DNA from: Spirosoma rigui | Lineage (GTDB): Bacteria; Bacteroidota; Bacteroidia; Cytophagales; Spirosomataceae | Direction: 5' to 3' | Assembly (NCBI RefSeq): GCF_002067135.1 | Contig: NZ_CP020105.1 | Location: forward strand, 868,001 to 932,000 | DNA: 64,000 nucleotides | Part shown: one piece after another, positions 54,750-63,720 of the stretch | Layout: each line of letters opens with the position of its first letter | Numbering within the stretch: position 1 is the first letter of the stretch | Program-made: the position numbers and the translations under genes | The notes under the pieces: model-generated | What the model was told of the DNA's origin: nothing | Database searches by the model: none | The model's input: the letters and a program-made list of their open reading frames with translations, nothing else

Positions 54750-54766
54750 TTGGTACAGGATTTGAA
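54750..54766 (+). promoter_or_regulatory. possible sigma-54 promoter of hsp20
   Basis: TTGGTACAGGATTTGAA has GG and GA separated by exactly 10 bases and fits YTGGCAC-N5-TTGCW except at about three positions. The -12 GC is replaced by GA, so this is a weak match. Confidence 0.3.
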
Positions 54767-54822
54767 AAAGGTTGTATGCAGTAGCAACTAAACAATTCTA
54801 TTTTAACCAACCAGTTAAAGTC

Positions 54823-55269
54823 ATGAATCCGTTAATGCGCACAAACAACAACCTACCTTCGCTGATCGAAAACTTCTTTGGTCGCGACATGAACGACTTT
54901 TTCAACACAAATACGCCCGCTATGCACAATCTGCCCGCGGTGAACGTAGTTGAGCACCAGGATGGATTCCGTATTGAAGTAGCCGCCCCCGGTTTGAAGA
55001 AAGAAGACTTCAAACTCAATTTGAACCATAACAACCTGACGATTTCAGCCTATCAGGAAAACCAGAAAGACGAAAAAGAACAGAACGGCGAAAAATATAC
55101 CCGCCGGGAATTCAGCTACTCGTCGTTCCAACGGACCTTTACACTGCCCACCTCGGTCGATGCCGATAACATTCACGCATCCTATACCGATGGCGTTTTG
55201 AAGATCGACGTACCCAAACGGGAAGAAGCAAAAGTGAAACCTCCCCGGCAAATCGAGATTGGCGGTTAA
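54823..55269 (+). CDS. Hsp20-family small heat-shock protein
   Basis: The 148-residue chaperone has a short N-terminal arm (PSLIENFFGRDMNDFF), the alpha-crystallin domain (VNVVEHQDGFRIEVAAPGLK ... YTRREFSYSSFQRTFTLP) and the GVLKIDVPK strand near the C-terminus. The start is the ATG at 54823. A strong terminator follows. Confidence 0.95.
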   Translation: MNPLMRTNNNLPSLIENFFGRDMNDFFNTNTPAMHNLPAVNVVEHQDGFRIEVAAPGLKKEDFKLNLNHNNLTISAYQENQKDEKEQNGEKYTRREFSYSSFQRTFTLPTSVDADNIHASYTDGVLKIDVPKREEAKVKPPRQIEIGG

Positions 55270-55289
55270 GGAGCTATTGAGCGCATCGA

Positions 55290-55323
55290 AAGGCTCGTGA
55301 GAACTGCTCACGGGCCTTTTTTT
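55290..55323 (+). terminator. terminator after hsp20
   Basis: AAAGGCTCGTGAG pairs with CTCACGGGCCTTT (one G-T pair) around AACTG and ends in seven T's. Confidence 0.88.
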
Positions 55324-55476
55324 CGCCAACTAACAAAGGCCTGTTAAAATTTGTTAAGGACAGATATTCTCAGGATTTTTAACCTCCTCTTTCCGTTATA
55401 TCGACAAGTAGGGGATCACACGGCGATCCTATACTCGTCTTACACAAGCACAGCAATTAGATTTTCCCATTTAATC

Positions 55477-57015
55477 ATGAAAAGCAACTGGAAACTTTTA
55501 GCGTTGATGGCACTCCTGTCGAGTGTAATTACGCTGGCCGCTTATAACTTCCTCGGGTTCAACAACCGGGATGTTATCTTTAACGAGTCGTCGCCAGCAC
55601 CGACGATTACTGGTCGTCTGGCAGCATTAACGGGCAATGGCCCAACCGTTGCACCGGGCGACTTCTCAACAGCTGCCGAAGCTGTTACGCCTACGGTCGT
55701 TCACATCCGTACCACTATTACCCGCACCGTACGTCAGCAGCAGGTACCCGATATTTTCCGGGATTTCTTCGGCGACGAGTTTGGTCAGGGACAGGGTCAG
55801 AGCCGCCCACGCCGTCAGCAGGGCCAGGCGTCGGGTTCGGGCGTGATCATCAGTAAAGATGGTTATATCGTTACCAACAACCACGTTGTGCAGGACGCCG
55901 ACGAGGTGGAGGTAATCATGACCGACAAGCGTAGCTTTAAAGCGAAAGTAATTGGTACCGATCCATTAACGGACCTTGCCGTTATTAAAGTAGAAGCTAA
56001 CAATCTGCCTGCCATTACGCTGGGCGACTCAGATGCCCTTCGTCTGGGCGAATGGGTACTGGCGGTTGGTTACCCGCTCGATCTGGAATCGACGGTTACG
56101 GCTGGTATCGTTAGTGCCAAAGGACGTGGTATTGGTATCTTGCAACGGGAAAATGCCCGTCAGCAGCAGAGCGACCCTAAAGCTGATACGCCCATTGAAG
56201 CGTTCATCCAGACCGATGCGGCCATTAACCCAGGTAACTCGGGCGGTGCGCTCGTCAACCTGCGTGGAGAACTAATTGGTATTAACTCAGCCATTGCTTC
56301 ACAAACCGGTTTCTATAGCGGCTACGGCTTCGCAGTTCCAGTATCGCTGGTGAAGAAAGTATCGGCCGATCTGCTCAAGTATGGCAACGTACAGCGCGGT
56401 TACCTGGGTATTCTGCCCATTGAACTGAACAGCACGATTGCGAAGGAAAAAGGCGCCAAAGTAGGCCGCGGTATCTACGTTCAGGAAGTTGTTGACAACG
56501 GTGCTGCCAAGACAGCCGGTCTGCAACCAGGCGACGTTATCGTGAAAATGGAGGGTCAGCCCCTTGATTCAGACGCCCAGATGCGTGAAATCATTGGCCG
56601 TCGTCGTCCGGGTGACGCTGTTACGGTAACGGTTAACCGCAATGGTACCGAGCGTGATTTCAAAGTTGAGTTGCGCAACCGCAACGGAGGTCGCGATGTC
56701 ATCAAGAAAACCGAGCTCACAGCCGCTAATACGACGCTGAAAACGCTGGGTGCCGATTTTGAAGATCTGAGCGCACAGGATGCCAAACAGCTTGGTGTAA
56801 CGGGTGGTGTTCGGGTGAAGAAGATACTGGACGGCAAACTTGCTGAAACCGACGTTGAAGAAGGCTTCATCATCGTTAAAGCCAATGGCAAAAACGTGAA
56901 ATCGACGAAAGATCTGCAGGCTATTATGTCGGCGGTAAAAGAAGGAGAAGGCCTGATGCTGATTGGTATGTACCCCAACAGCTCCCGCATGTACTACTAC
57001 GCTGTACCGGTGTAA
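55477..57015 (+). CDS. degQ: DegQ/HtrA-type periplasmic serine protease
   Basis: The 512-residue protease has an N-terminal membrane/signal segment (LLALMALLSSVITLAAY). The trypsin-like domain has His in VTNNHVV, Asp in TDLAVIKV and Ser in NPGNSGGALVNLRGE. Two PDZ domains follow (GAAKTAGLQPGDVIVKMEG and the last ~90 residues, ILDGKLAETDVEEG). Envelope protein quality control is the expected role. The frame is open from 55351; the ATG at 55477 precedes the membrane segment. Confidence 0.94.
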   Translation: MKSNWKLLALMALLSSVITLAAYNFLGFNNRDVIFNESSPAPTITGRLAALTGNGPTVAPGDFSTAAEAVTPTVVHIRTTITRTVRQQQVPDIFRDFFGDEFGQGQGQSRPRRQQGQASGSGVIISKDGYIVTNNHVVQDADEVEVIMTDKRSFKAKVIGTDPLTDLAVIKVEANNLPAITLGDSDALRLGEWVLAVGYPLDLESTVTAGIVSAKGRGIGILQRENARQQQSDPKADTPIEAFIQTDAAINPGNSGGALVNLRGELIGINSAIASQTGFYSGYGFAVPVSLVKKVSADLLKYGNVQRGYLGILPIELNSTIAKEKGAKVGRGIYVQEVVDNGAAKTAGLQPGDVIVKMEGQPLDSDAQMREIIGRRRPGDAVTVTVNRNGTERDFKVELRNRNGGRDVIKKTELTAANTTLKTLGADFEDLSAQDAKQLGVTGGVRVKKILDGKLAETDVEEGFIIVKANGKNVKSTKDLQAIMSAVKEGEGLMLIGMYPNSSRMYYYAVPV

Positions 57016-57030
57016 CAGTCGGTCAACGGT

Positions 57031-57077
57031 ACATAAAAAAAAGCGTTGGGTGTTGAACCCAACGCTTTTTTTTATGT
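57031..57077. terminator. terminator after degQ
   Basis: A 21-bp perfect stem (57031-57051 with 57057-57077) has outer ACAT/ATGT, an A8/T8 tract and inner AGCGTTGGGT/ACCCAACGCT. The loop is GTTGA. It works on both strands. Confidence 0.9.
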
Positions 57078-57150
57078 AAGCGTAAGTCTGATGGGTAGCC
57101 AGCTTTACCTTCGGGCTACCTTCTCCTTTTACACATGACGGTATAAAAAA

Positions 57151-57175
57151 GCGGTCGGGTTAAGAACCCGACCGC
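57151..57175 (-). terminator. terminator after gmd (minus strand)
   Basis: GCGGTCGGGTT pairs perfectly with AACCCGACCGC around AAG. On the minus strand the stem is followed by TTTTTTATACC. Confidence 0.85.
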
Positions 57176-57199
57176 CTGAACAATTGATTGCTATACAAC

Positions 57200-58312
57200 T
57201 TACTCGAAGTAGTTCAACACCTGGTGGCCACTCTTCGCCAGCAGCTGATCACGACGGAAAAGGTTAATATCAGCAGTCATCATGTCATTGACGAGCGCTG
57301 GTAGATCATATTTGGGTTTCCAGCCCAGTTGTGTCATTGCTTTTGTGGGATCGCCCAGCAACAAATCAACTTCCGTTGGCCGGAAGTACCGGGGATCGAC
57401 GCAAACGACTTCTTTACCAACTTCAACTGGAAACTCTGGGTTCGTTGCACTTACGACGGTACCTACTTCCGAAGCGCCTTCACCCTTGAATTCCAGCCCA
57501 ACACCAATTTCGGCGAACGCCATCCGTACGAAATCCCGAATTCGGGTGGTAACGCCGGTAGCGATAACGAAATCCTCCGGTTTATCCTGTTGCAGGATCA
57601 GGTACATAGCCTCGACATAGTCTTTGGCATGGCCCCAGTCGCGTTGCGAATCAAGGTTGCCCAGATAAACTTTGTCCTGCAGCCCAAGACCGATACGTGC
57701 AACAGCGCGGGTGATTTTGCGCGTTACGAACGTTTCACCCCGAAGTGGGGATTCGTGGTTAAAGAGAATTCCGTTACAGGCATACATATTATACGCTTCA
57801 CGGTAGTTCACCGTGATCCAGTAGCCGTACAATTTTGCTACGGCATAGGGTGAGCGGGGATAGAACGGGGTCGTCTCCGACTGAGCGTGTCCCTGAACAC
57901 CACCGTACAACTCAGATGTCGACGCCTGATAAACGCGGGTTTTTTCCGTCAAACCAAGCAGCCGGACAGCTTCCAGAATACGCAGGGTACCAATACCATC
58001 TACCTGAGCCGCATATTCCGGCTCTTCGAAACTAACCTGCACGTGCGACATTGCACCGAGGTTATAAATCTCGTCGGGCTGGACTTCCTGAATGATTCGA
58101 ATGATGTTGGTCGAGTCGGACAGATCGCCGTAGTGCAGCTTGAATCGAATGTTACGTTCGTGGGGATCTTCATACATGTGATCGATCCGCTGCGTGTTAA
58201 ATAACGAGCTCCGGCGTTTGATGCCGTGCACCTCATATCCTTTATCCAACAACAACTCGGCCAGGTATGCTCCGTCTTGTCCGGTCACGCCGGTTATTAA
58301 CGCTTTTTTCAT
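57200..58312 (-). CDS. gmd: GDP-mannose 4,6-dehydratase
   Basis: The 370-residue extended SDR enzyme converts GDP-mannose to GDP-4-keto-6-deoxymannose for fucose-type sugars. It has [48 protein letters not shown] (YxxxK) and [16 protein letters not shown]. The frame is open to 58363; the ATG at 58312 is the family start. Confidence 0.95.
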   Translation of the reverse strand: MKKALITGVTGQDGAYLAELLLDKGYEVHGIKRRSSLFNTQRIDHMYEDPHERNIRFKLHYGDLSDSTNIIRIIQEVQPDEIYNLGAMSHVQVSFEEPEYAAQVDGIGTLRILEAVRLLGLTEKTRVYQASTSELYGGVQGHAQSETTPFYPRSPYAVAKLYGYWITVNYREAYNMYACNGILFNHESPLRGETFVTRKITRAVARIGLGLQDKVYLGNLDSQRDWGHAKDYVEAMYLILQQDKPEDFVIATGVTTRIRDFVRMAFAEIGVGLEFKGEGASEVGTVVSATNPEFPVEVGKEVVCVDPRYFRPTEVDLLLGDPTKAMTQLGWKPKYDLPALVNDMMTADINLFRRDQLLAKSGHQVLNYFE

Positions 58313-58392
58313 AGTATATGTACTGGAATAGGCTGCTGCCCGACTTAACTCAAAACGGATCAAATATAAGGCCGAGGTCTGAAGTTGTCCCG

Positions 58393-58998
58393 TTATTTTA
58401 TTAACAGGCTCCGCCGAACGTCTACTTTATCAGGCTGTAGCTGCGCTGACGCAAGCAATTGCCGGATAGAAGCATAATACCGCTCTGCATCCATTCGACG
58501 CATGAAGTCGCCGACTTTAAGTTTATAGGTAGGCTGATTATAACTCAAATATGCACTAAGTTCGGGAAAATTCTGATAGATAAGTAACTTAATTGACTCT
58601 ACTTCCTGCCGTTGGGTGCCCACGTACACCTGAACACGAAAGCCTGGCGCATACCGGATAGATCTATTCTGATTGGCAATCGTGTCCATAACAGCATCAA
58701 GCCGCCGGTTTACGTGCATGGCTTCGGCGGGTCCGCTCGGTTTGCGGGGTTCGGCCCGGCGGGGAGCTGTGGCTGTGGTGGGTGCAGACGTAGTAGGCGT
58801 TGCGGGGCGGCTGGCCGTAGATGTGTTGGGCGCTGCCGGTGTTTTATAGGTAGGTCGAACCGACGATAAATCCTCGTTGTAGCCGTTATAATCGACTGTC
58901 GATCGTCCCGAAACCGCTGGTCGGCTACCGGCGCAACCACCTAATCCTACCACGAGTAATACCAGTAAACCACCGTATCCGAAGTGCATAACAATCAT
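58393..58998 (-). CDS. SPOR-domain lipoprotein
   Basis: From the chosen ATG the protein is 201 residues. It has a lipoprotein signal (VVGLGGCAG), a Thr/Pro/Ala-rich linker and a C-terminal SPOR-like domain ([40 protein letters not shown]) that would bind denuded septal glycan. The frame starts with TTG at 59013, but that codon lies inside the predicted -7 box, so I prefer the ATG at 58998 or 58989. Confidence 0.85.
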   Translation of the reverse strand: MIVMHFGYGGLLVLLVVGLGGCAGSRPAVSGRSTVDYNGYNEDLSSVRPTYKTPAAPNTSTASRPATPTTSAPTTATAPRRAEPRKPSGPAEAMHVNRRLDAVMDTIANQNRSIRYAPGFRVQVYVGTQRQEVESIKLLIYQNFPELSAYLSYNQPTYKLKVGDFMRRMDAERYYASIRQLLASAQLQPDKVDVRRSLLIK

Positions 58999-59010
58999 TG
59001 AATGAGAACG

Positions 59011-59018
59011 CAAAAATA
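59011..59018 (-). promoter_or_regulatory. -7 promoter box of the SPOR lipoprotein
   Basis: On the minus strand it reads TATTTTTG, a TAnnTTTG match, 13 bases before the ATG at 58998. Confidence 0.45.
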
Positions 59019-59082
59019 GTCATTTTGACTTTCCCACTGCGACATCTGCCCTGAAGGTCACCATCGCCACCGGGATTTTGGT

Positions 59083-59090
59083 TAATTTTG
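59083..59090 (+). promoter_or_regulatory. -7 promoter box of murB
   Basis: TAATTTTG matches TAnnTTTG 22 bases before the chosen murB ATG. It overlaps the alternative TTG start at 59088, which is therefore unlikely. Confidence 0.45.
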
Positions 59091-59111
59091 AGCATCTATT
59101 ACTACCAACAG

Positions 59112-60137
59112 ATGCTTAATATACAAAGCCACGTATCGCTCAAACCCTATAACACATTCGGGATTGACGCCAACGCTCGCTACTTAGTTGAAATCAACCA
59201 CGCTGATGATATAAATACGCTTCTCCAACTGAGCGATTTCGTCAACATTCCTAAACTTATTTTGGGTGGTGGCAGTAACGTGCTGCTCTGTCACGATTTT
59301 GATGGCCTGGTCATCAAAATGAATATACAGGGCATTGAGGTCATCCGGGAAGATGACGATCACGTTTATGTTGTTGCCGGGGCCGGTGTGGGTTGGCACG
59401 AACTGGTTCTGTTCTGCGTCCAGCATGGCTATGCGGGTATGGAGAATTTATCGCTCATTCCCGGTACGGTAGGCGCTGCACCACTGCAGAATATTGGAGC
59501 GTATGGCGTTGAGCTTGAACAGGTATTTGAATCGTTAACGGCAGTTCATACACGCACGGGAGAACGTCGGACCTTTCTGCACGCCGACTGCCAGTTTGGT
59601 TACCGTGAGAGCGTTTTTAAACATGAATTGAAAGGACAGTACATCATAACCGGTGTTACCTTCCAGCTCGACAAACGACCGACCTTTCACACCCGCTACG
59701 GGGCTATTCAGGAAACATTAGCGGAGATGGGCATATCGGACGACGCCTTATCCATCAAGGCCATCAGCGATGCCGTTATCCGGATTCGGCGCAGTAAATT
59801 ACCCGATCCAGCGCAGATTGGGAACGCAGGTAGTTTTTTCAAGAATCCCGAAATTCCGAAAGCGCAGTTCGACACGCTAAAAGGACAATTTGGTGCTTTA
59901 CCAGGCTATCCAATTGGTGAAGATACGGTGAAGATTCCCGCTGGCTGGCTTATCGAACAGGCAGGCTGGAAAGGATACCGGGCCGGCAGCGCAGGCGTTC
60001 ACGCCAAACAGGCGCTGGTCCTGGTCAACCATGGTAACGCGACGGGTCAGGAGCTTCTGGCACTTGCCAAACAGGTGCAGGACTCCGTGCAGGAGAAATT
60101 CGGCGTGTCTATCACACCCGAAGTCAATATAATCTAA
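59112..60137 (+). CDS. murB: UDP-N-acetylenolpyruvoylglucosamine reductase
   Basis: The 341-residue flavoenzyme makes UDP-MurNAc for peptidoglycan. It has SLKPYNTFGIDANA, LGGGSNVLL, IPGTVGAAPLQNIGAYG, GNAGSFFKNP (catalytic Ser) and AGWLIEQAGWKGYRAG. Length and C-terminal sequence match the type I (E. coli-like) enzyme. Confidence 0.96.
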   Translation: MLNIQSHVSLKPYNTFGIDANARYLVEINHADDINTLLQLSDFVNIPKLILGGGSNVLLCHDFDGLVIKMNIQGIEVIREDDDHVYVVAGAGVGWHELVLFCVQHGYAGMENLSLIPGTVGAAPLQNIGAYGVELEQVFESLTAVHTRTGERRTFLHADCQFGYRESVFKHELKGQYIITGVTFQLDKRPTFHTRYGAIQETLAEMGISDDALSIKAISDAVIRIRRSKLPDPAQIGNAGSFFKNPEIPKAQFDTLKGQFGALPGYPIGEDTVKIPAGWLIEQAGWKGYRAGSAGVHAKQALVLVNHGNATGQELLALAKQVQDSVQEKFGVSITPEVNII

Positions 60138-60165
60138 ATCCGCTGTAAAGTGGTACGTCATAAGT

Positions 60166-60203
60166 CGAAAAGGGGCTGATGCACATGCGTCAGCCCCTTT
60201 TCG
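60166..60203 (+). terminator. terminator after murB
   Basis: CGAAAAGGGGCTGATGC pairs with GCGTCAGCCCCTTTTCG (one G-T pair) around ACAT. Confidence 0.85.
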
Positions 60204-60222
60204 ATTTGGTACTGTATGACCC

Positions 60223-61137
60223 TTATTCGAAGCACAACGAAGCGGCTCCAAGCAAGCCAGCATCATTCCCCAACGTAGCGCGCCGAATCAGCAACCCGTT
60301 CTTGTAATAGTCGTTTAACCAGTAGTCGAGCGTTTTCTCGACCGCAGGCAGAATGTAATCGAAGGATGCCGAGAGGCCTCCGCCAATCAATACTTGTTTA
60401 ATATCCAGAATCTTGATGAGGGCGGCCAGACCTTCGCCCAGCATTTCGCCCACCTCGGTCCAGATCTGCAACGCCAGTTCATCGTCTTCGGCTGCTGCGG
60501 CTACCAGACCCGTAGTCGAGATATCACCATCGGCGGATAGCTGCGTTTCGCCTTTGAACTCACTCCGGCGCAGGTTAGCCAGTTCGAGTAACTCCTTTTT
60601 GCCGATGTTTCGCTCCAGCACCCGGCCATTCCGCGACGGGATGTGACCCGGCTCCATGGCGTTACCATCGCCACCGGTAAAAATCTTTTTATTGATGATG
60701 GCCGCGCCACCCACGCCCGTACCGAGCGTAATGAAAATGTAGTTTTCTTTGATTTTCTCTTCGGCGAAGTAGTACTCCCCCAGCGCAGCCGCATTGGCAT
60801 CGTTAGCCAGGAAGAACTGGACACCCGGAAAACGCTTGGTGAGCGTATCAACCATAGGTGTACCGTCGATTTCCGGAATAGCCGTGATCTCCAGCGGAAC
60901 AGTGCGGTCGGCGTTTAGCATGCCCGGCAAACCGATACCGACTTTTTTAACGTTCTTATTCGCCAGCAGCTGTAGCGCAACGGCATCGCCGAAGCGTTCG
61001 ACAAAATGGCCTGACTGCCGCCAGCTCATGGTATCGTGGCTATAAAAGTTGGAAATTTTGCCAGTGTCGGCTTCGACAATACCCATTTTGACGTTCGTGC
61101 CGCCAACGTCGATACCCAGATATTCAACGGAAGACAT
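60223..61137 (-). CDS. ROK-family sugar kinase, without zinc-binding cysteines
   Basis: The 304-residue protein has the ASKHA fold of ROK glucokinases: LGIDVGGTNVKMG, GIGLPGMLN, ANDANAAALGEYYF (catalytic Asp), LGTGVGGAAI and the EPGHI signature. The normal C-x-C-x4-C zinc motif after EPGH is replaced by PSRNGRVLERNIG, with no cysteine. Glucokinase or polyphosphate-glucokinase-like activity is likely from the family. The substrate is not certain. Confidence 0.88.
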   Translation of the reverse strand: MSSVEYLGIDVGGTNVKMGIVEADTGKISNFYSHDTMSWRQSGHFVERFGDAVALQLLANKNVKKVGIGLPGMLNADRTVPLEITAIPEIDGTPMVDTLTKRFPGVQFFLANDANAAALGEYYFAEEKIKENYIFITLGTGVGGAAIINKKIFTGGDGNAMEPGHIPSRNGRVLERNIGKKELLELANLRRSEFKGETQLSADGDISTTGLVAAAAEDDELALQIWTEVGEMLGEGLAALIKILDIKQVLIGGGLSASFDYILPAVEKTLDYWLNDYYKNGLLIRRATLGNDAGLLGAASLCFE

Positions 61138-61294
61138 TCGTAAGTGCTCAGTTTATGGTTTTGGTTGCTGGTTCGGACCGATGAAGTGGGCCGCAAGATA
61201 CGAAGGAAGAAAATAATGACTACTGAATATTGATCAACGTGTAAACAAGGATCCCCATTCGGTAGCCTCCGGTACCCGCCCGTTGTAAGCCTGA

Positions 61295-61969
61295 CTACAA
61301 GTCGCCTAGTTGGGGACGAATGAGAATTTCCTCAACGACAGCACTTTTGGACAACGAATAAGCCATCCAGACGCTGTCGGCAACGTCTTCGGGTTTCATA
61401 AACCGATCCTTGGGCAAATCCGTACCCGTCCAGCTGGCGGTGAGGGTAGCCCCCGGCAAGAGGGCCGTTACCTTGACATCGTGGGGTTTCAGTTCTTCGC
61501 GCAGTACGCGGCTCATACCCAGCAACGCAAATTTAGAGATACAATACGATCCACCATTGGTGTAGGCGGTGATGCTGGCGGTAGAGCACATCATGAAAAT
61601 ATGTCCTTTCCGCTGAATCATCATGTCACGTACCAAACCACGGGTAAGGTGGTAGGCGCTTCCTACGTTGGTATTCATCAGTTCCTCAAAGACGCCTTCG
61701 GCTTCGTTATGAATCTGTCCCGGCTGAAAGACGCCCGTATTATTGACGAGCACATCGACCGGGCGACTCAGTGACTGGACATAGCCAACCAGCGAATCAA
61801 CTCCGGCACGGCTGGACAAATCGGCGGCAAACGGGAGCAGACTACTCCCCTCCACTCCTTCAACCGATCGGGCACATACGACAGCGTCGAAGCCCTGAGC
61901 AACGAAGCGGTCTACAATGGCACGACCAATCCCTTTGGTACCGCCAGTTACAACTATCAATGGGTTCAT
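61295..61969 (-). CDS. short-chain dehydrogenase/reductase
   Basis: The 224-residue SDR has VVTGGTKGIGRAIVDRF, VNNTGVFQPG, CSTASI (Ser) and YCISKFALLGMSR (YxxxK). It resembles sepiapterin-reductase/3-oxoacyl-reductase-like SDRs. The substrate is unknown. The frame is open to 62053; the ATG at 61969 (MNPLIVVTGG) is normal. Confidence 0.92.
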   Translation of the reverse strand: MNPLIVVTGGTKGIGRAIVDRFVAQGFDAVVCARSVEGVEGSSLLPFAADLSSRAGVDSLVGYVQSLSRPVDVLVNNTGVFQPGQIHNEAEGVFEELMNTNVGSAYHLTRGLVRDMMIQRKGHIFMMCSTASITAYTNGGSYCISKFALLGMSRVLREELKPHDVKVTALLPGATLTASWTGTDLPKDRFMKPEDVADSVWMAYSLSKSAVVEEILIRPQLGDL

Positions 61970-62131
61970 ACAGATCGATTGAGTCCGATATGGGCCAGTC
62001 TGTTTGCAGCCGGACCGGGTTTGGGAAACGGCGCAAGTTACTGCAGAAACCATTCTCCCTTTGCTTAGGTTGTTGCCAATGTATTCTGTTCGTCCGATAG
62101 TGGGCGAGGATCGTTGTTCATTACACGCTGT

Positions 62132-62863
62132 ATGTCACGGATAGGCCGGTACTTTATTTTTTTGGGGTCTCTTTTTCGCAACCGCGAAAAAATGGGTGTT
62201 TACCTGAAACTGATTATGGATGAGTGCAACTCCATTGGGGTTGGGTCGGTATTCATCGTTGCCCTCGTAGCATCGTTTATTGGAGCCGTTACCTGCGTCC
62301 AGACGGCCTATAACCTATCCAATCCGTTTGTTCCCAGAAACATTATTGCACTCATCGTTCGGGACAGTACCATTCTCGAACTGGCCCCTACCATCACCTG
62401 CATCGTACTGGCCGGTAAAGTAGGTTCGAACATTGCCGGCGAACTGGGTACCATGCGGATTACGGAGCAGATCGACGCGCTGGAAGTGATGGGCATCAAC
62501 TCCAGTTCGTACCTGATTTTACCGAAAGTAATTGCCTCCATCCTGATGTTCCCGCTATTGGTTATTCTGGCGGGCTTCCTGTCTATTCTGGGTGGCTACA
62601 TTGCCGGTGTGCTGGCCGGTGTTATCTCACCCGAGGACTACGTTTCGGGGCTTCGGTACGATTACAAACCGTTCGGCGTAGCGTTCGCCCTCATCAAGAC
62701 AACTGCCTTTGCCTTTTTAACATCAACCATTTCCGCTTTTCAAGGCTATAACGTTTCGGGGGGGGCGCTCGAAGTAGGCAGCGCATCAACGTCGGCAGTC
62801 ACCAACAGTTGTATTGCCATTGTAGCCGCTGACTTTATCCTCACGCAACTGCTGTTAACCTAG
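62132..62863 (+). CDS. MlaE-family ABC permease
   Basis: The 243-residue membrane permease belongs to the MlaE/YrbE lipid-transport family. It has VFIVALVASFIGAVT, FVPRNIIALIV, ELAPTITCIVLAGKVGSNIAGELGTM and DALEVMGINS, with about five to six helices. It pairs with the downstream ATPase for phospholipid transport between membranes. The chosen start is the ATG at 62132; a TTG at 62114 is also in frame. Confidence 0.92.
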   Translation: MSRIGRYFIFLGSLFRNREKMGVYLKLIMDECNSIGVGSVFIVALVASFIGAVTCVQTAYNLSNPFVPRNIIALIVRDSTILELAPTITCIVLAGKVGSNIAGELGTMRITEQIDALEVMGINSSSYLILPKVIASILMFPLLVILAGFLSILGGYIAGVLAGVISPEDYVSGLRYDYKPFGVAFALIKTTAFAFLTSTISAFQGYNVSGGALEVGSASTSAVTNSCIAIVAADFILTQLLLT

Positions 62864-62864
62864 T

Positions 62865-62928
62865 GAGTGCGTAAGTGATGGAGTGACTATTGCCTGCAAC
62901 GGCTGTTCACTCCGTCGCTCATGCACTC
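62865..62928. repeat. 22-base inverted repeat in the mlaE-mlaF spacer
   Basis: Arms 62865-62886 and 62907-62928 pair over 22 positions with three wobble pairs and one mismatch, enclosing a 20-base loop. No T-run follows. It lies between two genes that must be coexpressed. Confidence 0.65.
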
Positions 62929-62947
62929 ATGTACTCACTCGAAGAGA

Positions 62948-63694
62948 ATGATCGACATTAAGCACGTAGCAAAAACGTTTGGCGACCGGCAGGTACTGGC
63001 AGGTATTGACGGCACATTTAAGCCAGGCGAAACCAGTCTTATTATTGGCGGTAGCGGTACGGGGAAAAGCGTACTGTTGAAGTGTATGATCGGACTGATC
63101 AAGCCCGACGAAGGGCAGGTCCTCTACGACGGACGGGACTTTCTGACGGTTGATGAAGACGATCAGAAGACCATCCGGCGCGAAATGGGCGTACTCTTTC
63201 AGGGATCAGCCCTGTTCGATTCTAAAACGGTGCTGGAAAACGTCCGCTTTCCGCTCGATATGCTCACCGATCAGTCCAAAGCCGACAAAAAAGACCGGGC
63301 TATGGAGTGTTTACAGCGCGTTGGCTTACAGGAAGCCGCCGACCGGATGCCCTCGGAGATTAGTGGCGGGATGAAAAAACGGGTTGGTATTGCCCGGGCC
63401 ATCGTGCTAAACCCCAAGTATCTCTTCTGCGACGAACCTAACTCCGGGCTTGATCCACTGACGTCGATCAAGATCGATCAGCTCATCAAGGAAATTACCG
63501 ACGAGTTTAAAATCACGACTGTCGTTATTACCCACGATATGAACTCGATGATGGAAATTGGCGACAAGATTATGTTTCTTTATCAGGGCAATAAACTGTG
63601 GGAGGGCAACAGTGCTACCCTCACCCAGTCTAGCGTTAGCGAGCTGAACGAGTTTATTTTCGCCAGCAAGCTTATTCGTGATATGCAGCATTAA
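62948..63694 (+). CDS. MlaF-family ABC ATPase
   Basis: The 248-residue ATPase has Walker A IGGSGTGKSVLLKCM, signature ISGGMKKRVGIARAI, Walker B YLFCDEPNSGLDP and VVITHDMNS. The GGSGTGKS form and the ISGGMKKR signature are typical of the MlaF/Ttg2A group. It starts 84 bases after the permease. The MlaD-type substrate-binding gene is not in the window on this strand. Confidence 0.92.
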   Translation: MIDIKHVAKTFGDRQVLAGIDGTFKPGETSLIIGGSGTGKSVLLKCMIGLIKPDEGQVLYDGRDFLTVDEDDQKTIRREMGVLFQGSALFDSKTVLENVRFPLDMLTDQSKADKKDRAMECLQRVGLQEAADRMPSEISGGMKKRVGIARAIVLNPKYLFCDEPNSGLDPLTSIKIDQLIKEITDEFKITTVVITHDMNSMMEIGDKIMFLYQGNKLWEGNSATLTQSSVSELNEFIFASKLIRDMQH

Positions 63695-63720
63695 TCAGGC
63701 TCGTACAAGCCTGGCTGTTC

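Noticed and set aside
63697..63714. Hairpin between mlaF and the receptor gene as a terminator
   Set aside because: The stem is only about 6 bp and lacks a T-run; too weak to list as a feature.
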